Assembly: GCA_016900015.1 (NCBI GenBank)
Contig: JACJJM010000015.1
Coordinates: 1-64,000, forward strand
Origin: Phocaeicola coprophilus
Lineage (GTDB): Bacteria > Bacteroidota > Bacteroidia > Bacteroidales > Bacteroidaceae
DNA length: 64,000 bases
Direction of reading: 5' to 3'
Below are positions 1-10,078 of this stretch, in pieces. The position numbers and the translations under genes are program-made. How positions within the stretch are numbered: the first letter of the stretch is position 1; each line of letters begins with the position of its first letter. The notes beneath the pieces are model-generated. The model searched no databases. It was not told the origin of the DNA and was given only the letters and a program-made list of their open reading frames with translations.

Positions 1-15
1 AAACTCAATTTTCAT
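1..15 (-). CDS. possible start of a leftward gene cut by the window edge
   Basis: An ATG at 15-13 on the minus strand opens a frame (MKIEF...) that leaves the window at once. A TATTTTTG -7-like box lies just upstream on the same strand at 43-36, and GGAGG directly precedes the ATG. Nothing can be said about the product. The evidence is only a promoter-like box plus a start codon. Confidence 0.25.
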
Positions 16-146
16 ACCTCCGCTGAATGTTTCTTCAAAAATATTTCCTAATGTTGCACTTGCTGGTTGACTCTGCCCCTTCTTTTAACAACATACGGGA
101 AGCTGCATTGTCCATTGCAGAATATGAACATCACAAAGAAATATTG

Positions 147-154
147 TACCTTTG
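147..154 (+). promoter_or_regulatory. TACCTTTG -7 box of mtaB
   Basis: This matches the Bacteroidota TAnnTTTG -7 box and lies 20 bp upstream of the ATG at 175. Because transcription would start near 160, it rules out the longer reading frame that opens with a TTG at 67. No well-spaced -33 TTG was found. Confidence 0.5.
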
Positions 155-174
155 CCGGTCAAAAGCATACAATT

Positions 175-1497
175 ATGATTGATACTACTGTATTTCTCGA
201 TAAAAAAGCCGCCTACTTTACATTAGGTTGCAAGCTCAACTTCTCGGAAACTTCCACGATCGCCCAGACATTGAAAAAAGCCGGAGTCCGCACGGTGCGG
301 AAAGGGGAAAAAGCCGACATCTGCGTCGTAAACACCTGCTCCGTTACAGAAGTAGCCGACAAAAAGTGCCGGCAGGCCATACATAAGCTCATCAAGCAAA
401 ATCCCGGAGCATTCGTTATTGTCACCGGTTGCTATGCCCAACTCAAACCTGAGCAAGTCGCCAGCATGGAAGGAGTGGACCTCGTACTGGGAGCTGAACA
501 AAAAGGGCATTTACTGGACTACCTGACTTCATTGGACAAAAAAGACAAAGGTACAAGCTATACCTCTAAAACAAGTGATATACATTCATTCTCTCCTTCT
601 TGTTCACGAGGAGACCGGACACGCTATTTCCTCAAAGTCCAAGACGGATGCGATTACTTTTGTTCTTATTGCACCATACCCTTTGCTCGTGGACGTAGCC
701 GTAACGGACGAATCGAGGACATCGTGGCACAAGCACGCCGCGCCGCAGAAGAAGGAGGCAAAGAAATCGTCATTACGGGAGTAAACATCGGTGATTTCGG
801 CAAAAGCACGGGAGAAACATTCTATGACCTCGTGCAAGCACTGGACCAGGTGAAAGGCATCGAACGCTATCGCATTTCGTCCATCGAGCCGAATCTGTTG
901 ACGGACGAAATCATCGAATATGTCGCCCGCTCAAGAGCTTTTATGCCCCACTTCCACATCCCACTACAATCCGGCTCCGACGCCGTGCTCAAACTGATGA
1001 GACGGCGCTACGACACGGCTTTGTTCGCATCCAAAATCCACAAGATTCGTTCGTTTATCCCGGATGCGTTTATCGGAGTAGACGTTATTGTCGGCACACG
1101 AGGTGAAACCCCTGAATACTTTGACGAAGCTTATCGCTTCATCGAAAGTTTGGACGTGACCCAGCTCCATGTCTTCAGCTATTCGGAACGTCCAGGCACA
1201 CAAGCCTTGAAAATCGACTACATCGTAAGTCCGGAAGAAAAACATAACCGTAGCCAACGTTTGTTAGCCCTCTCTGAAGAAAAGACCCAAGCATTCTATG
1301 CCCGCCACATCGGACAAGAAGCAACCGTGTTGCTGGAAAAGCCCAAACCCGGATTCCCCATGCATGGTTTCACGGACAATTATATCCGGGTGGAAGTCAA
1401 TGCTGAATCCACATTGGACAACCATCTGGTACAAGTCCGATTAGGTGATTTCAATGAAGAACATACGGCTTTAAATGCAACACTGATACATTCATGA
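175..1497 (+). CDS. mtaB: tRNA t6A37 methylthiotransferase MtaB
   Basis: Radical SAM enzyme of the methylthiotransferase family that converts t6A37 of tRNA to ms2t6A. The N-terminal domain shows three cluster cysteines (GCK at Cys19, NTCSV at Cys55, GCY at Cys86). The radical SAM triad is CDYFCSYC (Cys159, Cys163, Cys166), and a TRAM-like C-terminus follows, giving 440 residues, normal for the family. The frame is open from a TTG at 67, but the ATG at 175 is preferred because a TACCTTTG promoter box sits between them. Its TGA overlaps the ATG of the next gene (ATGA), so the glycosyltransferase is probably co-transcribed. The MtaB (rather than MiaB or RimO) call rests on overall family resemblance. 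Confidence 0.9.
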   Translation: MIDTTVFLDKKAAYFTLGCKLNFSETSTIAQTLKKAGVRTVRKGEKADICVVNTCSVTEVADKKCRQAIHKLIKQNPGAFVIVTGCYAQLKPEQVASMEGVDLVLGAEQKGHLLDYLTSLDKKDKGTSYTSKTSDIHSFSPSCSRGDRTRYFLKVQDGCDYFCSYCTIPFARGRSRNGRIEDIVAQARRAAEEGGKEIVITGVNIGDFGKSTGETFYDLVQALDQVKGIERYRISSIEPNLLTDEIIEYVARSRAFMPHFHIPLQSGSDAVLKLMRRRYDTALFASKIHKIRSFIPDAFIGVDVIVGTRGETPEYFDEAYRFIESLDVTQLHVFSYSERPGTQALKIDYIVSPEEKHNRSQRLLALSEEKTQAFYARHIGQEATVLLEKPKPGFPMHGFTDNYIRVEVNAESTLDNHLVQVRLGDFNEEHTALNATLIHS

Positions 1498-2543
1498 AAC
1501 CGATAAAACTTGCCATTGTCATATTGAACTGGAATGGATGTGCGATGATGCGCCGCTTCCTTCCGTCTGTCATCCGCCATTCCGACATGGAAGGAGTGAA
1601 CATATTCGTCGCAGACAATCACTCCACGGACGACTCTTTGTCCATGCTCCAAAAAGAATTTCCGACCGTGGAACTCATTCTGCTAGATAAGAATTATGGG
1701 TTTGCAGAAGGATACAACCGGGCTTTACGCCAGATAGAAGCTACCTATTATTTATTATTAAATTCCGACGTGGAAGTAACACCGGGATGGCTACCCCCAT
1801 TATTGGACTATATGGATACCCACCCGCAAGTGGCGGCATGCCAACCTAAACTCTTAAGCCTGTGCGACAAAGAAAACGGCGTAGAACGGTTCGAATATTC
1901 AGGCGCTTGTGGAGGTTTTATAGACCATTACGGCTATCCGTTCTGCCGGGGACGCATCATGAGCCATGTAGAAAACGACTATGGACAATATGACACCGTA
2001 TGTCCCGTCTTTTGGGCAAGCGGAGCGGCTCTGCTCGTGCGTGCTTCTGACTATTGGAAACATGGAGGACTGGACGGACGTTTTTTTGCCCACATGGAGG
2101 AAATCGACTTCTGCTGGCGGCTGCGCAGCCGGGGGCGAGACATCGTATGTATCCCTTCAAGCAAGGTTTATCATGTGGGAGGCGGCACGCTGAACAAGGA
2201 AAATCCACGCAAGACGTATCTCAACTTCCGGAACAATCTTCTCATGCTTTACAAAAATCTGCCGGAAAAAGACTTAAGGCCTGTCATGCGTATCCGAAGA
2301 TGGTTGGACTATGTGGCCGCACTCTCTTTCTGGCTCAAAGGCGAACGCGACAGCGCACGCGCTGTGTTCCAGGCAAGACGGGAGTTCAAGCAGATGATGC
2401 CTTCCTACACCGACGACCGACAGGAGAACTTGCGTCAGACTGTCCTCCCCAGCATTCCCGAACGTATGCAGGGAAGCATCCTTTGGAACTATTACGCCCG
2501 ACGTAGAAACAGATTCAACCAGCTTTCATGGTCAAAACGATGA
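1494..2543 (+). CDS. family 2 glycosyltransferase
   Basis: A 349-residue GT-A glycosyltransferase of the GT2/rhamnosyltransferase type. It opens with a Rossmann-like strand ending in LNWNG, followed by VADNHSTDDS for nucleotide-sugar binding, a metal-binding NSDVEV motif and a C-terminal HMEEIDFCWRLR segment typical of this group. It probably adds a sugar to a surface polysaccharide at the cytoplasmic membrane; donor and acceptor cannot be read from the sequence. It starts inside the stop of mtaB (4-nt overlap) and its 3' end overlaps the convergent acetyltransferase gene by 12 bp. Confidence 0.85.
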   Translation: MKPIKLAIVILNWNGCAMMRRFLPSVIRHSDMEGVNIFVADNHSTDDSLSMLQKEFPTVELILLDKNYGFAEGYNRALRQIEATYYLLLNSDVEVTPGWLPPLLDYMDTHPQVAACQPKLLSLCDKENGVERFEYSGACGGFIDHYGYPFCRGRIMSHVENDYGQYDTVCPVFWASGAALLVRASDYWKHGGLDGRFFAHMEEIDFCWRLRSRGRDIVCIPSSKVYHVGGGTLNKENPRKTYLNFRNNLLMLYKNLPEKDLRPVMRIRRWLDYVAALSFWLKGERDSARAVFQARREFKQMMPSYTDDRQENLRQTVLPSIPERMQGSILWNYYARRRNRFNQLSWSKR

Positions 2544-3023
2544 ACGCTGAAAAGCCAGACGAGGCGTACCATTGGCGACATAGATAACCCCGCAATAGGT
2601 GAAACCATACTTGCAAAGAATGTGCTGGAGGATGCGGTTGTCACGATGCGTGTCGGCACGCAGATTGGGACACCGCTCCATACACCAACGAAAACAAGCG
2701 TCGGCAACACCCTTTTCTTCACCGGACGCAGCCAGCCGATGGATTGTCCCGTAGGGCCTGTCATTCAGCCACGCACCGTCCTCAATGCGGGCATAATTGG
2801 GGTCTTCTCCCTCAATGAAACAAAACACGCCGACAACCTGTCCTTCCTGTCCCAGGCATACATGACAATGCCCAGCTTCTATCTCCTGACGGATGAGCGT
2901 CTCAGAAGGATAACCGTCAATCCACTGATGGGCATTTCCGGTCGAAGCCATAAAACGACGGGCATACGCATAGATTTTCATCAGGCGGGGCAAATCGCCT
3001 CTCACTGCTTCTCGAATCAACAT
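2532..3023 (-). CDS. GNAT family N-acetyltransferase
   Basis: A small GNAT-fold acetyltransferase of about 163 residues beginning MLIREAVRGDLPRLMKIY, the typical first strand and helix of the fold. RADTHRDNRILQHILCKYGF near the C-terminus matches the acetyl-CoA-binding helix and following strand. The substrate is unknown. The frame can be extended to a TTG at 3032, but the ATG at 3023 gives the usual GNAT N-terminus. It lies just downstream of the aspS terminator on the same strand, so it is probably expressed by read-through or its own promoter. Confidence 0.8.
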   Translation of the reverse strand: MLIREAVRGDLPRLMKIYAYARRFMASTGNAHQWIDGYPSETLIRQEIEAGHCHVCLGQEGQVVGVFCFIEGEDPNYARIEDGAWLNDRPYGTIHRLAASGEEKGVADACFRWCMERCPNLRADTHRDNRILQHILCKYGFTYCGVIYVANGTPRLAFQRSSF

Positions 3024-3036
3024 AAGCGACAACAGC

Positions 3037-3082
3037 TAAAAAGAGCATCCCGGCTGGAGAAAAGAACCTTCCGGGATGCTCT
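3037..3082 (-). terminator. Rho-independent terminator of aspS
   Basis: A perfect 12-bp inverted repeat (3042-3053 with 3071-3082) around a 17-nt loop. On the minus strand it is followed by a run of T (A-run at 3038-3042 on the plus strand). It separates aspS from the downstream GNAT gene. Confidence 0.85.
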
Positions 3083-3123
3083 GGTCAACATTATATATAA
3101 GGTGTCTTCTTGAACCCAATACT

Positions 3124-4884
3124 CTATTTTTCTTTCTGCATGACTGCCAAGCAAAGCTCATCCAACTGCTTTTGCTCCAAAGCAGCCGGTGCATCCAGCA
3201 TCACATCGCGACCCGAATTGTTTTTCGGGAAAGCAATGCAATCGCGAATAGAGTCCAAGCCTGCAAAGAGCGACACCCAACGGTCCAAGCCATAAGCCAA
3301 ACCACCATGAGGCGGCGCTCCATACTTGAAGGCATTCATCAGGAAGCCAAATTGCTCCTGAGCACGTTCGGGAGTGAAGCCGAGTATCTCAAACATCTTC
3401 TCCTGTAGCTGCGAATCGTGGATACGGATAGAACCTCCGCCGACTTCCACTCCATTGACCACCATATCATACGCATCAGCGCGAACAGCTGCCGGATCGG
3501 TGTCAAGCAAAGGAATGTCTTCGTCTTTCGGATGAGTGAACGGATGGTGCATGGCCATCAAGCGGCCTTCCTCGTCACTCCATTCGAACATCGGGAAGTC
3601 AACCACCCACAAGCAGGCGAACTTGTTCTTATCACGCAGACCAAGCTGATTGCCCATCTCCAAGCGAAGCTCGCTCAACTGCTTACGGGTCTTCATCGCA
3701 TCGTCACCACTCAGAATGAGAATCAAATCACCGGGCTGCGCATCGAAGGCACCTTTCAGTTGCTGAAGCACATCCTGCGTGTAGAATTTGTCGACACTCG
3801 ATTTCACATTACCATCAGCCTCCACGCGGGCATAAACCATACCCTTTGCACCGATCTGCGGACGTTTCACAAACTCAGTCAGCTGGTCAAGCTGCTTGCG
3901 GGTATAATGTGCCGCACCCTGAGCACAGATACCGCCGATGTAAGCAGCATTGTCGAATACAGAGAAACCATGTCCCTTCAGGATGTCCATTAACTCAACA
4001 AACTTCATGCCGAAGCGCAAGTCGGGCTTATCACTGCCGTAATACTTCATGGCGTCAGCCCAAGGCATACGCAAGAACGGTTCGGTCAACTCCACGCCAC
4101 GCAACTCTTTGAACAAATGTTTGGCCATACCCTCAAAGGTTTCGATGATGTCTTCCTGCGTGACAAAGCTCATCTCACAGTCGATCTGCGTGAACTCCGG
4201 CTGACGGTCGGCACGAAGGTCTTCGTCACGGAAACATTTCACAATCTGGAAATAGCGGTCCATACCCGACACCATAAGAAGCTGTTTCAATGTCTGAGGC
4301 GACTGCGGAAGGGCGTAGAACTGTCCCGGATTCATACGCGAAGGAACGACGAAGTCACGCGCTCCCTCCGGTGTCGAACCTACGAGCATCGGGGTTTCAA
4401 TCTCCAAAAATCCCTTGCTGTCCAGATAGCGGCGCACTTCCATTGTCATGCGATGGCGCAACTCCAAATTGCGACGCACCACGCTGCGACGCAGGTCCAG
4501 ATAACGATATTTCATACGCAAATCGTCTCCCCCGTCCGTATTGTCCTCGATAGTAAACGGTGGCGTCAAGGCGGTGTTCAAGACAGTGAGTGCGTCGACC
4601 ACGATTTCGATTTCGCCGGTCGGAATATTTTTGTTCTTGTTCGAGCGTTCGCTCACGATGCCCTTCACTTGGATGACAAACTCACGGCCCAAGTGGTTGG
4701 CCTGCTCGCAAAGCGACGCATCTTTTTCTTCATTGAAAACCAACTGGGTGATGCCGTAACGGTCGCGCAGGTCGACAAAGGTCATGCCTCCCATCTTACG
4801 TGCACGCTGCACCCATCCAGCCAGGGTCACTTCCTTCCCTGCATCGGAGAGTCGCAACTCTCCACATGTATGCGTTCTGTACAT
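3124..4884 (-). CDS. aspS: aspartate-tRNA ligase
   Basis: Class II aminoacyl-tRNA synthetase charging tRNA-Asp, 586 residues, the usual length of the bacterial type with its insertion domain. The N-terminal OB-fold anticodon-binding domain ([20 protein letters not shown]) is followed by the class II core: motif 2 is [18 protein letters not shown] and motif 3 is [13 protein letters not shown] near the C-terminus. A TAATTTTG box on the minus strand at 4923-4916 is a good promoter candidate about 30 nt upstream of the ATG. It is followed by a strong terminator. Large open frames on the opposite strand are codon-usage shadows. Confidence 0.97.
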   Translation of the reverse strand: MYRTHTCGELRLSDAGKEVTLAGWVQRARKMGGMTFVDLRDRYGITQLVFNEEKDASLCEQANHLGREFVIQVKGIVSERSNKNKNIPTGEIEIVVDALTVLNTALTPPFTIEDNTDGGDDLRMKYRYLDLRRSVVRRNLELRHRMTMEVRRYLDSKGFLEIETPMLVGSTPEGARDFVVPSRMNPGQFYALPQSPQTLKQLLMVSGMDRYFQIVKCFRDEDLRADRQPEFTQIDCEMSFVTQEDIIETFEGMAKHLFKELRGVELTEPFLRMPWADAMKYYGSDKPDLRFGMKFVELMDILKGHGFSVFDNAAYIGGICAQGAAHYTRKQLDQLTEFVKRPQIGAKGMVYARVEADGNVKSSVDKFYTQDVLQQLKGAFDAQPGDLILILSGDDAMKTRKQLSELRLEMGNQLGLRDKNKFACLWVVDFPMFEWSDEEGRLMAMHHPFTHPKDEDIPLLDTDPAAVRADAYDMVVNGVEVGGGSIRIHDSQLQEKMFEILGFTPERAQEQFGFLMNAFKYGAPPHGGLAYGLDRWVSLFAGLDSIRDCIAFPKNNSGRDVMLDAPAALEQKQLDELCLAVMQKEK

Positions 4885-5547
4885 TGTTATTAAAGTTTTA
4901 TGTTCGATTTGCGGGCAAAATTAACGAAAATAATGAGACGGGGGCGCACTCCCCTCGAAGAAAAGCACTTGAGCCGATGAAAAAGAACAAGATGCCTGGC
5001 GAAAAAGCGTGCGCGTAAGCATGTATAGAAGCAAACGCAGGCCACGGCTCACACGCTTTACGCATAGAAGCCTGCCAATCATGGAATTCTGTTGTACGCA
5101 GTCTGATTAGATTATGCCAAACTGTACATCGGTATGCAAGACACGACTCTTTCATGTAAGCAGCGGATAGATAATCACAATCCGCATCCGGATGTTTGAT
5201 GCCGGTCCTGCCCCATCACAACCTTGCGTCCGACAGCCCCTTGACACCGCCCGACCACGGAAAGGAGGGTAGGCGCGGACGGATAGGACTCCGCACTCGG
5301 ACGGAAAGGAAGGCCAGGTCGCCGCCCCTTTAAGGCTCATTTTTCTCTATGTCGCAATCCGTCCGATAATCGAGCATACCGCAAGCAAAATTCCTCTGAT
5401 AGCCCTGTTTTCAAGCGTCAAATCTATCAATTTGTCCAATGCTATAAATATTTTCTTGAAAGATATGAGCCAAGATATTAGATTTATTCAGGGGAATGAT
5501 TATTTTTGCAAAACAAGTTTTAAACAAACAGATAGGGAGTCATAGAT
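4885..5547. other. 663-bp non-coding region between aspS and pepP
   Basis: No convincing gene. It holds the aspS promoter at its left end and a TATTTTTG box at 5501-5508 that may serve pepP at its right end. The GC-rich middle part (about 5220-5330) carries a 16-bp motif at 5251-5266 that recurs inverted at 55849-55864. Short open frames here look random. Confidence 0.6.
5251..5266 (+). repeat. intergenic motif shared with 55849-55864
   Basis: The 16-bp sequence CCGACCACGGAAAGGA occurs here and, reverse-complemented, at 55849-55864. Both copies sit in GC-rich gene-free DNA with additional similar GGAAAGGAGGGTAG-like words nearby. This suggests two degraded members of one dispersed intergenic repeat. 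Confidence 0.4.
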
Positions 5548-6936
5548 ATGTTTAACGCTAATTACCAAAAACGTCGCGAGGCCCTTCGAAGCAAGATGGC
5601 TCACGGCCTGATTATTTTCCCGGGTAACAACGAAGCTCCGTGCAACTACCCGGACAACACATACAAGTTTCGCCAAGACAGTAGTTTCCTCTACTTTTTC
5701 GGCATTAACCAACCTGGCATGACAGGTGTCATCGACATCGACAGTGGTGAAGACTATTTGTTCGGCGACGACGTGACGATGGACGACATCATCTGGATGG
5801 GTCCTCAGCCTAGCGTGAAAGACATGGCAGCGAGCGTCCATGTGGGACATAGCGCCCCGACAGGTGAACTGAAAAAATTCATCGCTGAGGCACGCCGCCA
5901 GAATCGCCCCATCCACTATCTGCCCCCATACCGCCATGACACGATGCTGTGCTTGGAAGAGCTGCTGGACATCCGTGTGGCTGAATTGAAAAAACACGTA
6001 TCGCTCGAACTCATCAAAGCTGTCGTCGTTCTCCGCTCCGTGAAAGAACCGTGTGAAATCGAAGAAATCGAACGCGCCTGCGACATCGGTTACGAAATGC
6101 ACACGACAGCCATGCGCCTCTGCAAACCGGGCGTCAAAGAACAATACATCGCCGGTGTCATCGACGGCATCGCAGCCTCCTACGGCAGCATGAACTCCTT
6201 TGCCACCATTCTCTCCCAAAACGGCGAAACCCTCCACAACCACAATCATGGAAATATCCTGGAAGCAGGCAAACTGATGCTGACCGACGCCGGAGCTGAA
6301 ACCGTGAACAACTACTGTTCGGACTTCACCCGCACAGTGCCCGTGGGCGGACGTTTCACCAGCCGGCAGAAAGATATATATAATATAGTAGTAGCCTGCC
6401 ACGACCATGCCATCGACTTCGCCCGTCCGGGCCAGACTTGGAAAGAAGTACATATCAATGTCTGCAAAGTCCTTGCACAAGGTCTGAAAGACCTGGGACT
6501 CATGAAAGGCAATGTCGACGAAGCCGTGGCCGCAGGAGCACATGCCCTGTTTATGCCTCACGGCTTAGGACACATGATGGGCCTCGACGTGCACGACATG
6601 GAAGGCTTGGGCCAAATCTATGTAGGATATGACGATGAGACACGGCCTTCCGACCAATTCGGGCTGGCATCCCTCCGCATGGGACGACGGCTTCAGGAAG
6701 GATTTGTCATCACAGACGAACCGGGCTGCTACTTCATCCCGGCTCTCATCGACAAGTGGAGAGCTGAAAAGATGTTTACCGAATTCCTCAACTACGACGT
6801 TATCGAAACATTTAAAGACTTCGGAGGCATCCGCCTGGAAGATGACGTGCTGATTACGGCCGACGGCTCACGCTTCTTGGGACAAAAGCACATCCCGCTG
6901 ACAGTCGACGAGGTAGAAAGCATCATGAACGAATAA
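5548..6936 (+). CDS. pepP: Xaa-Pro aminopeptidase (M24B, PepP type)
   Basis: A 462-residue metallopeptidase removing N-terminal residues next to proline. The N-terminal creatinase-like domain (SSFLYFFGINQPG) precedes the pita-bread domain. The dinuclear metal ligands are visible as Asp in TDAGAE, Asp in CSDFTRT, His in HGLGHMMGLDVHD, Glu in TDEPGCY and Glu in RLEDDVL. No signal peptide, so cytoplasmic. It is 53 bp upstream of a papain-fold aminopeptidase gene in the same direction, so the two may form a peptide-degrading pair. Confidence 0.93.
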   Translation: MFNANYQKRREALRSKMAHGLIIFPGNNEAPCNYPDNTYKFRQDSSFLYFFGINQPGMTGVIDIDSGEDYLFGDDVTMDDIIWMGPQPSVKDMAASVHVGHSAPTGELKKFIAEARRQNRPIHYLPPYRHDTMLCLEELLDIRVAELKKHVSLELIKAVVVLRSVKEPCEIEEIERACDIGYEMHTTAMRLCKPGVKEQYIAGVIDGIAASYGSMNSFATILSQNGETLHNHNHGNILEAGKLMLTDAGAETVNNYCSDFTRTVPVGGRFTSRQKDIYNIVVACHDHAIDFARPGQTWKEVHINVCKVLAQGLKDLGLMKGNVDEAVAAGAHALFMPHGLGHMMGLDVHDMEGLGQIYVGYDDETRPSDQFGLASLRMGRRLQEGFVITDEPGCYFIPALIDKWRAEKMFTEFLNYDVIETFKDFGGIRLEDDVLITADGSRFLGQKHIPLTVDEVESIMNE

Positions 6937-6989
6937 AAACAAAAGAATCAATAACTAAGTACTAACAATCAAAAACCAGAAACCCGAAC

Positions 6990-8204
6990 ATGAAAAAAAA
7001 TCTATTCATGACAGCCGCTCTGGGCTTGGCTCTTATGAGCCCGGCTGTGGCACAAGAACAAAACAAAGAAACCCAAAAAGAAGGCTTCATTTTCACGACC
7101 GTAAAAGAAAATCCCATCACTTCCATCAAGAATCAGAGCCGTGCTGGAACTTGCTGGTGCTACTCAGGCCTGGCATTCTTGGAATCTGAGCTCCTCCGCA
7201 TGGGCAAAGGCGAATACGATTTCTCCGAGATGTACACTGTATATAACACTTATATGGATCGTGCCGATGCGACCGTCCGCACTCACGGGGATGTGTCTTT
7301 CTCCCAAGGAGGTTCTTTCTATGATGTGATGTATGGCATGGAACATTACGGCCTGATACCGGAAGAACTGATGCGTCCGGGTGTGATGTACGGTGACTCA
7401 CTGTCCAACCACAATGAATTGTCAGCCGTGACAGAAGCCTACGTTGCCGCCATCGCTAAAGGGCAGCACAAATCACTCCAAATGGGAGCTGACAACCAAC
7501 CTCTCTGGAAAAAAGGCCTTGCCGGCATCTATGACGCCTATCTCGGCAAATGTCCGGAAACATTTGAATACAAAGGACAGACCTACACACCGAAATCATT
7601 TTATGAATCCACTGGTCTGAACGCAGATGATTACATCTCGTTGACGTCCTACACACATCATCCGTTCTATAAACCATTCGTACTGGAAATTCAAGACAAC
7701 TGGCGTTGGGCACAGTCCTACAATTTGCCGATAGATGAACTCATGGAAGTCTTTGACAATGCCATCATGAACGGATACACAGTCGCATGGGGAGCTGACG
7801 TGAGCGAAATGGGCTTTGGACGTACAGGTATCGGAACACTGCCCGACATGAAAAAAGCACAGGAAGACCTCACCGGTTCTGACATGGCACGCTGGTTGAA
7901 GCTTTCCAACTCTCCGACATTTGTCAACAGCCCGCTCCCGCAAAAATGGTGTACTCAAGAAGAACGCCAAAGAGCATACGACAACTGGGAAACAACCGAC
8001 GACCACGGTATGTTGATCTACGGTATAGCCAAAGACCAAAAAGGAACCGAATACTATATGGTGAAAAACTCATGGGGAACCATTGGCGAATATGATGGTA
8101 CATGGTACGTATCCAAAGCTTACGCCCGCTACAAAACCATGAACATCATTGTCAACAAAAAAGCTCTGCCTAAAGAAATTGCTAAAAAACTAGGAATTAA
8201 ATAA
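6990..8204 (+). CDS. secreted C1 family peptidase (PepC/bleomycin hydrolase-like)
   Basis: A 404-residue papain-fold cysteine peptidase with a clear signal peptide (KKNLFMTAALGLALMSPAVA, then Gln). The catalytic set is complete: Gln49 in IKNQSRAG, Cys55 in AGTCW, His339 in DDHGM and Asn360 in VKNSWG. It resembles aminopeptidase C/bleomycin hydrolase, but the signal peptide places it in the periplasm or as an exported protein, as seen in Bacteroidota relatives. It follows pepP after 53 bp and is closed by a strong hairpin terminator. Confidence 0.9.
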   Translation: MKKNLFMTAALGLALMSPAVAQEQNKETQKEGFIFTTVKENPITSIKNQSRAGTCWCYSGLAFLESELLRMGKGEYDFSEMYTVYNTYMDRADATVRTHGDVSFSQGGSFYDVMYGMEHYGLIPEELMRPGVMYGDSLSNHNELSAVTEAYVAAIAKGQHKSLQMGADNQPLWKKGLAGIYDAYLGKCPETFEYKGQTYTPKSFYESTGLNADDYISLTSYTHHPFYKPFVLEIQDNWRWAQSYNLPIDELMEVFDNAIMNGYTVAWGADVSEMGFGRTGIGTLPDMKKAQEDLTGSDMARWLKLSNSPTFVNSPLPQKWCTQEERQRAYDNWETTDDHGMLIYGIAKDQKGTEYYMVKNSWGTIGEYDGTWYVSKAYARYKTMNIIVNKKALPKEIAKKLGIK

Positions 8205-8230
8205 TAGTGATTCCATCAGCTCAACAAAAG

Positions 8231-8275
8231 CGTGCCCTTTCTGTTAAATATATACAGAATCGGCACGTTTTTTTA
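8231..8275 (+). terminator. Rho-independent terminator after the C1 peptidase gene
   Basis: CGTGCC (8231-8236) pairs with GGCACG (8262-8267), and an inner TTCTGT/ACAGAA stem adds stability. A run of seven T follows at once. Confidence 0.85.
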
Positions 8276-8353
8276 TTTCTTTTTCCTAACTTTACAAATC
8301 GAATCGGGATAACCCTCTTCCTTTAAGTTTGAAAAAGAAAAACAATATATAAA

Positions 8354-10072
8354 ATGCGATACAGATGGAATTACCAAGCTCTTACACACGAACAGATGGA
8401 AGCTGCCAACTCTTTTTCCAAGGAGTTGGGAATTAGTCCCATCCTATGCCATCTGCTTCTGAAAAGAGGCATCCATACAGTTGCAGCTGCAAAAAAGTTC
8501 TTTCATCCGCAATTAAACGAGCTGCACGATCCTTTTCTTATGAAAGATATGGAGAAAGCAGTCGAACGCCTGAACCGCGCCATGGGAAAGAAAGAACGCA
8601 TCCTGATCTATGGAGACTATGACGTGGATGGCACGACAGCCGTATCTTTAGTGTTTAAATTCTTACAACAATTTTATTCAAACATAGACTACTATATCCC
8701 CGACCGTTATGAAGAAGGATACGGTGTCTCCATGAAGGGAGTTGACTATGCTCAGGAGACAGGCGTCAAACTTGTCATCGTGCTGGATTGTGGCATCAAG
8801 GCTGTCAAAGAAATATCTTATGCCAAGGAGAAAGGCATAGACTTTATCATCTGCGACCACCACGTGCCTGATGACATATTGCCTCCAGCCGTGGCCATAC
8901 TCAATCCCAAACGGCTGGATGCGACCTATCCATATCCACACTTGTCAGGTTGCGGAGTAGGTTTCAAGTTTATGCAAGCATTCGCACAAAACAACGGCAT
9001 CGAATTCAGACAACTTACTCCCCTGCTCGACCTCGTTGCTGTCAGCATTGCTTCCGACATCGTTCCCATAATGGGAGAAAACCGGGTTCTCGCCTACTAT
9101 GGGCTCAAACAACTCAACTCCAATCCCAGTATCGGACTCAAAGCCATCATCGACGTATGCGGACTGAACGACAAAGAAATCACCATCAGTGACATCATTT
9201 TCAAAATCGGGCCACGCATCAATGCCTCAGGACGTATCCAAAACGGCAAGGAAGCCGTCGACTTACTGATAGAAAAAGACTTGGCCAATGCTTTAACTAA
9301 AAGCAACCAGATCAACCAATATAACGAAACGCGCAAAGACCTGGACAAAAGCATGACTGAGGAGGCTAACAAAATCGTAGACCAACTGGAAAATCTGTCC
9401 CATAGACGCTCCATAGTCCTCTACAACGAAGCCTGGCATAAAGGTGTCATCGGTATCGTGGCTTCCCGCCTGACTGAAATTTATTACCGTCCGGCTGTCG
9501 TCCTGACACGCACCAATGACTTGGCTACCGGTTCTGCCCGTTCGGTGGCCGGCTTCGATGTGTACAAGGCTATCGAACACTGTCGGGACTTATTGGAAAG
9601 CTTCGGAGGACACACTTATGCTGCCGGACTATCTATGCGCATTGAGAATGTACAGGAATTCACGGAGCGCTTCGAACAATTCGTTGCACAACACATCTTG
9701 CCCGAACAGACACGAGCCATCATCAATATCGACGCGAAAATCGACTTCCGTGACATCACACCCAAGTTCTTCAACGATTTGAAACACTTCAATCCATTCG
9801 GACCGGACAACCATAAACCTATCTTCTGCACGAACCATGTGTATGACTACGGTACTAGCAAAGTCGTCGGCAGAGAACAAGAACATATAAAACTAGAACT
9901 CGTGGACAACAAATCACACAATGTAATGAACGGCATTGCCTTCGGCCAAAGCTCACAAGTGCGTTACATCAAGACTAAACGCTCGTTTGACATCTGCTAC
10001 ACCATCGAGGAAAATACCCACAAACGAGGAGAAGTCCAGCTCCAGATAGAAGACATCCGTCCTTCAGAGTGA
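8354..10072 (+). CDS. recJ: single-stranded-DNA-specific exonuclease RecJ
   Basis: A 572-residue 5'-3' ssDNA exonuclease of the DHH superfamily. Motifs visible: DYDVDGTT (residues 88-95), ICDHHVPDD (DHH at 168-170), the DHHA1 region with NPKR, and the C-terminal GGH segment (SFGGHTYAAGL) followed by an OB-fold. It ends 6 bp before recQ, so both recombination-repair enzymes are very likely one operon: RecQ unwinds and RecJ degrades the 5' strand. Confidence 0.95.
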   Translation: MRYRWNYQALTHEQMEAANSFSKELGISPILCHLLLKRGIHTVAAAKKFFHPQLNELHDPFLMKDMEKAVERLNRAMGKKERILIYGDYDVDGTTAVSLVFKFLQQFYSNIDYYIPDRYEEGYGVSMKGVDYAQETGVKLVIVLDCGIKAVKEISYAKEKGIDFIICDHHVPDDILPPAVAILNPKRLDATYPYPHLSGCGVGFKFMQAFAQNNGIEFRQLTPLLDLVAVSIASDIVPIMGENRVLAYYGLKQLNSNPSIGLKAIIDVCGLNDKEITISDIIFKIGPRINASGRIQNGKEAVDLLIEKDLANALTKSNQINQYNETRKDLDKSMTEEANKIVDQLENLSHRRSIVLYNEAWHKGVIGIVASRLTEIYYRPAVVLTRTNDLATGSARSVAGFDVYKAIEHCRDLLESFGGHTYAAGLSMRIENVQEFTERFEQFVAQHILPEQTRAIINIDAKIDFRDITPKFFNDLKHFNPFGPDNHKPIFCTNHVYDYGTSKVVGREQEHIKLELVDNKSHNVMNGIAFGQSSQVRYIKTKRSFDICYTIEENTHKRGEVQLQIEDIRPSE

Positions 10073-10078
10073 CACAAG

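Noticed and set aside
4117-4893. 258-codon open frame antisense to aspS
   Set aside because: It is a mirror of the aspS codons, with no start context or family likeness, whereas aspS has all class II motifs in its own frame.
5500-6561. 353-codon open frame antisense to pepP
   Set aside because: The peptidase on the plus strand has all five metal ligands; the antisense translation is low-complexity and unlike any family.
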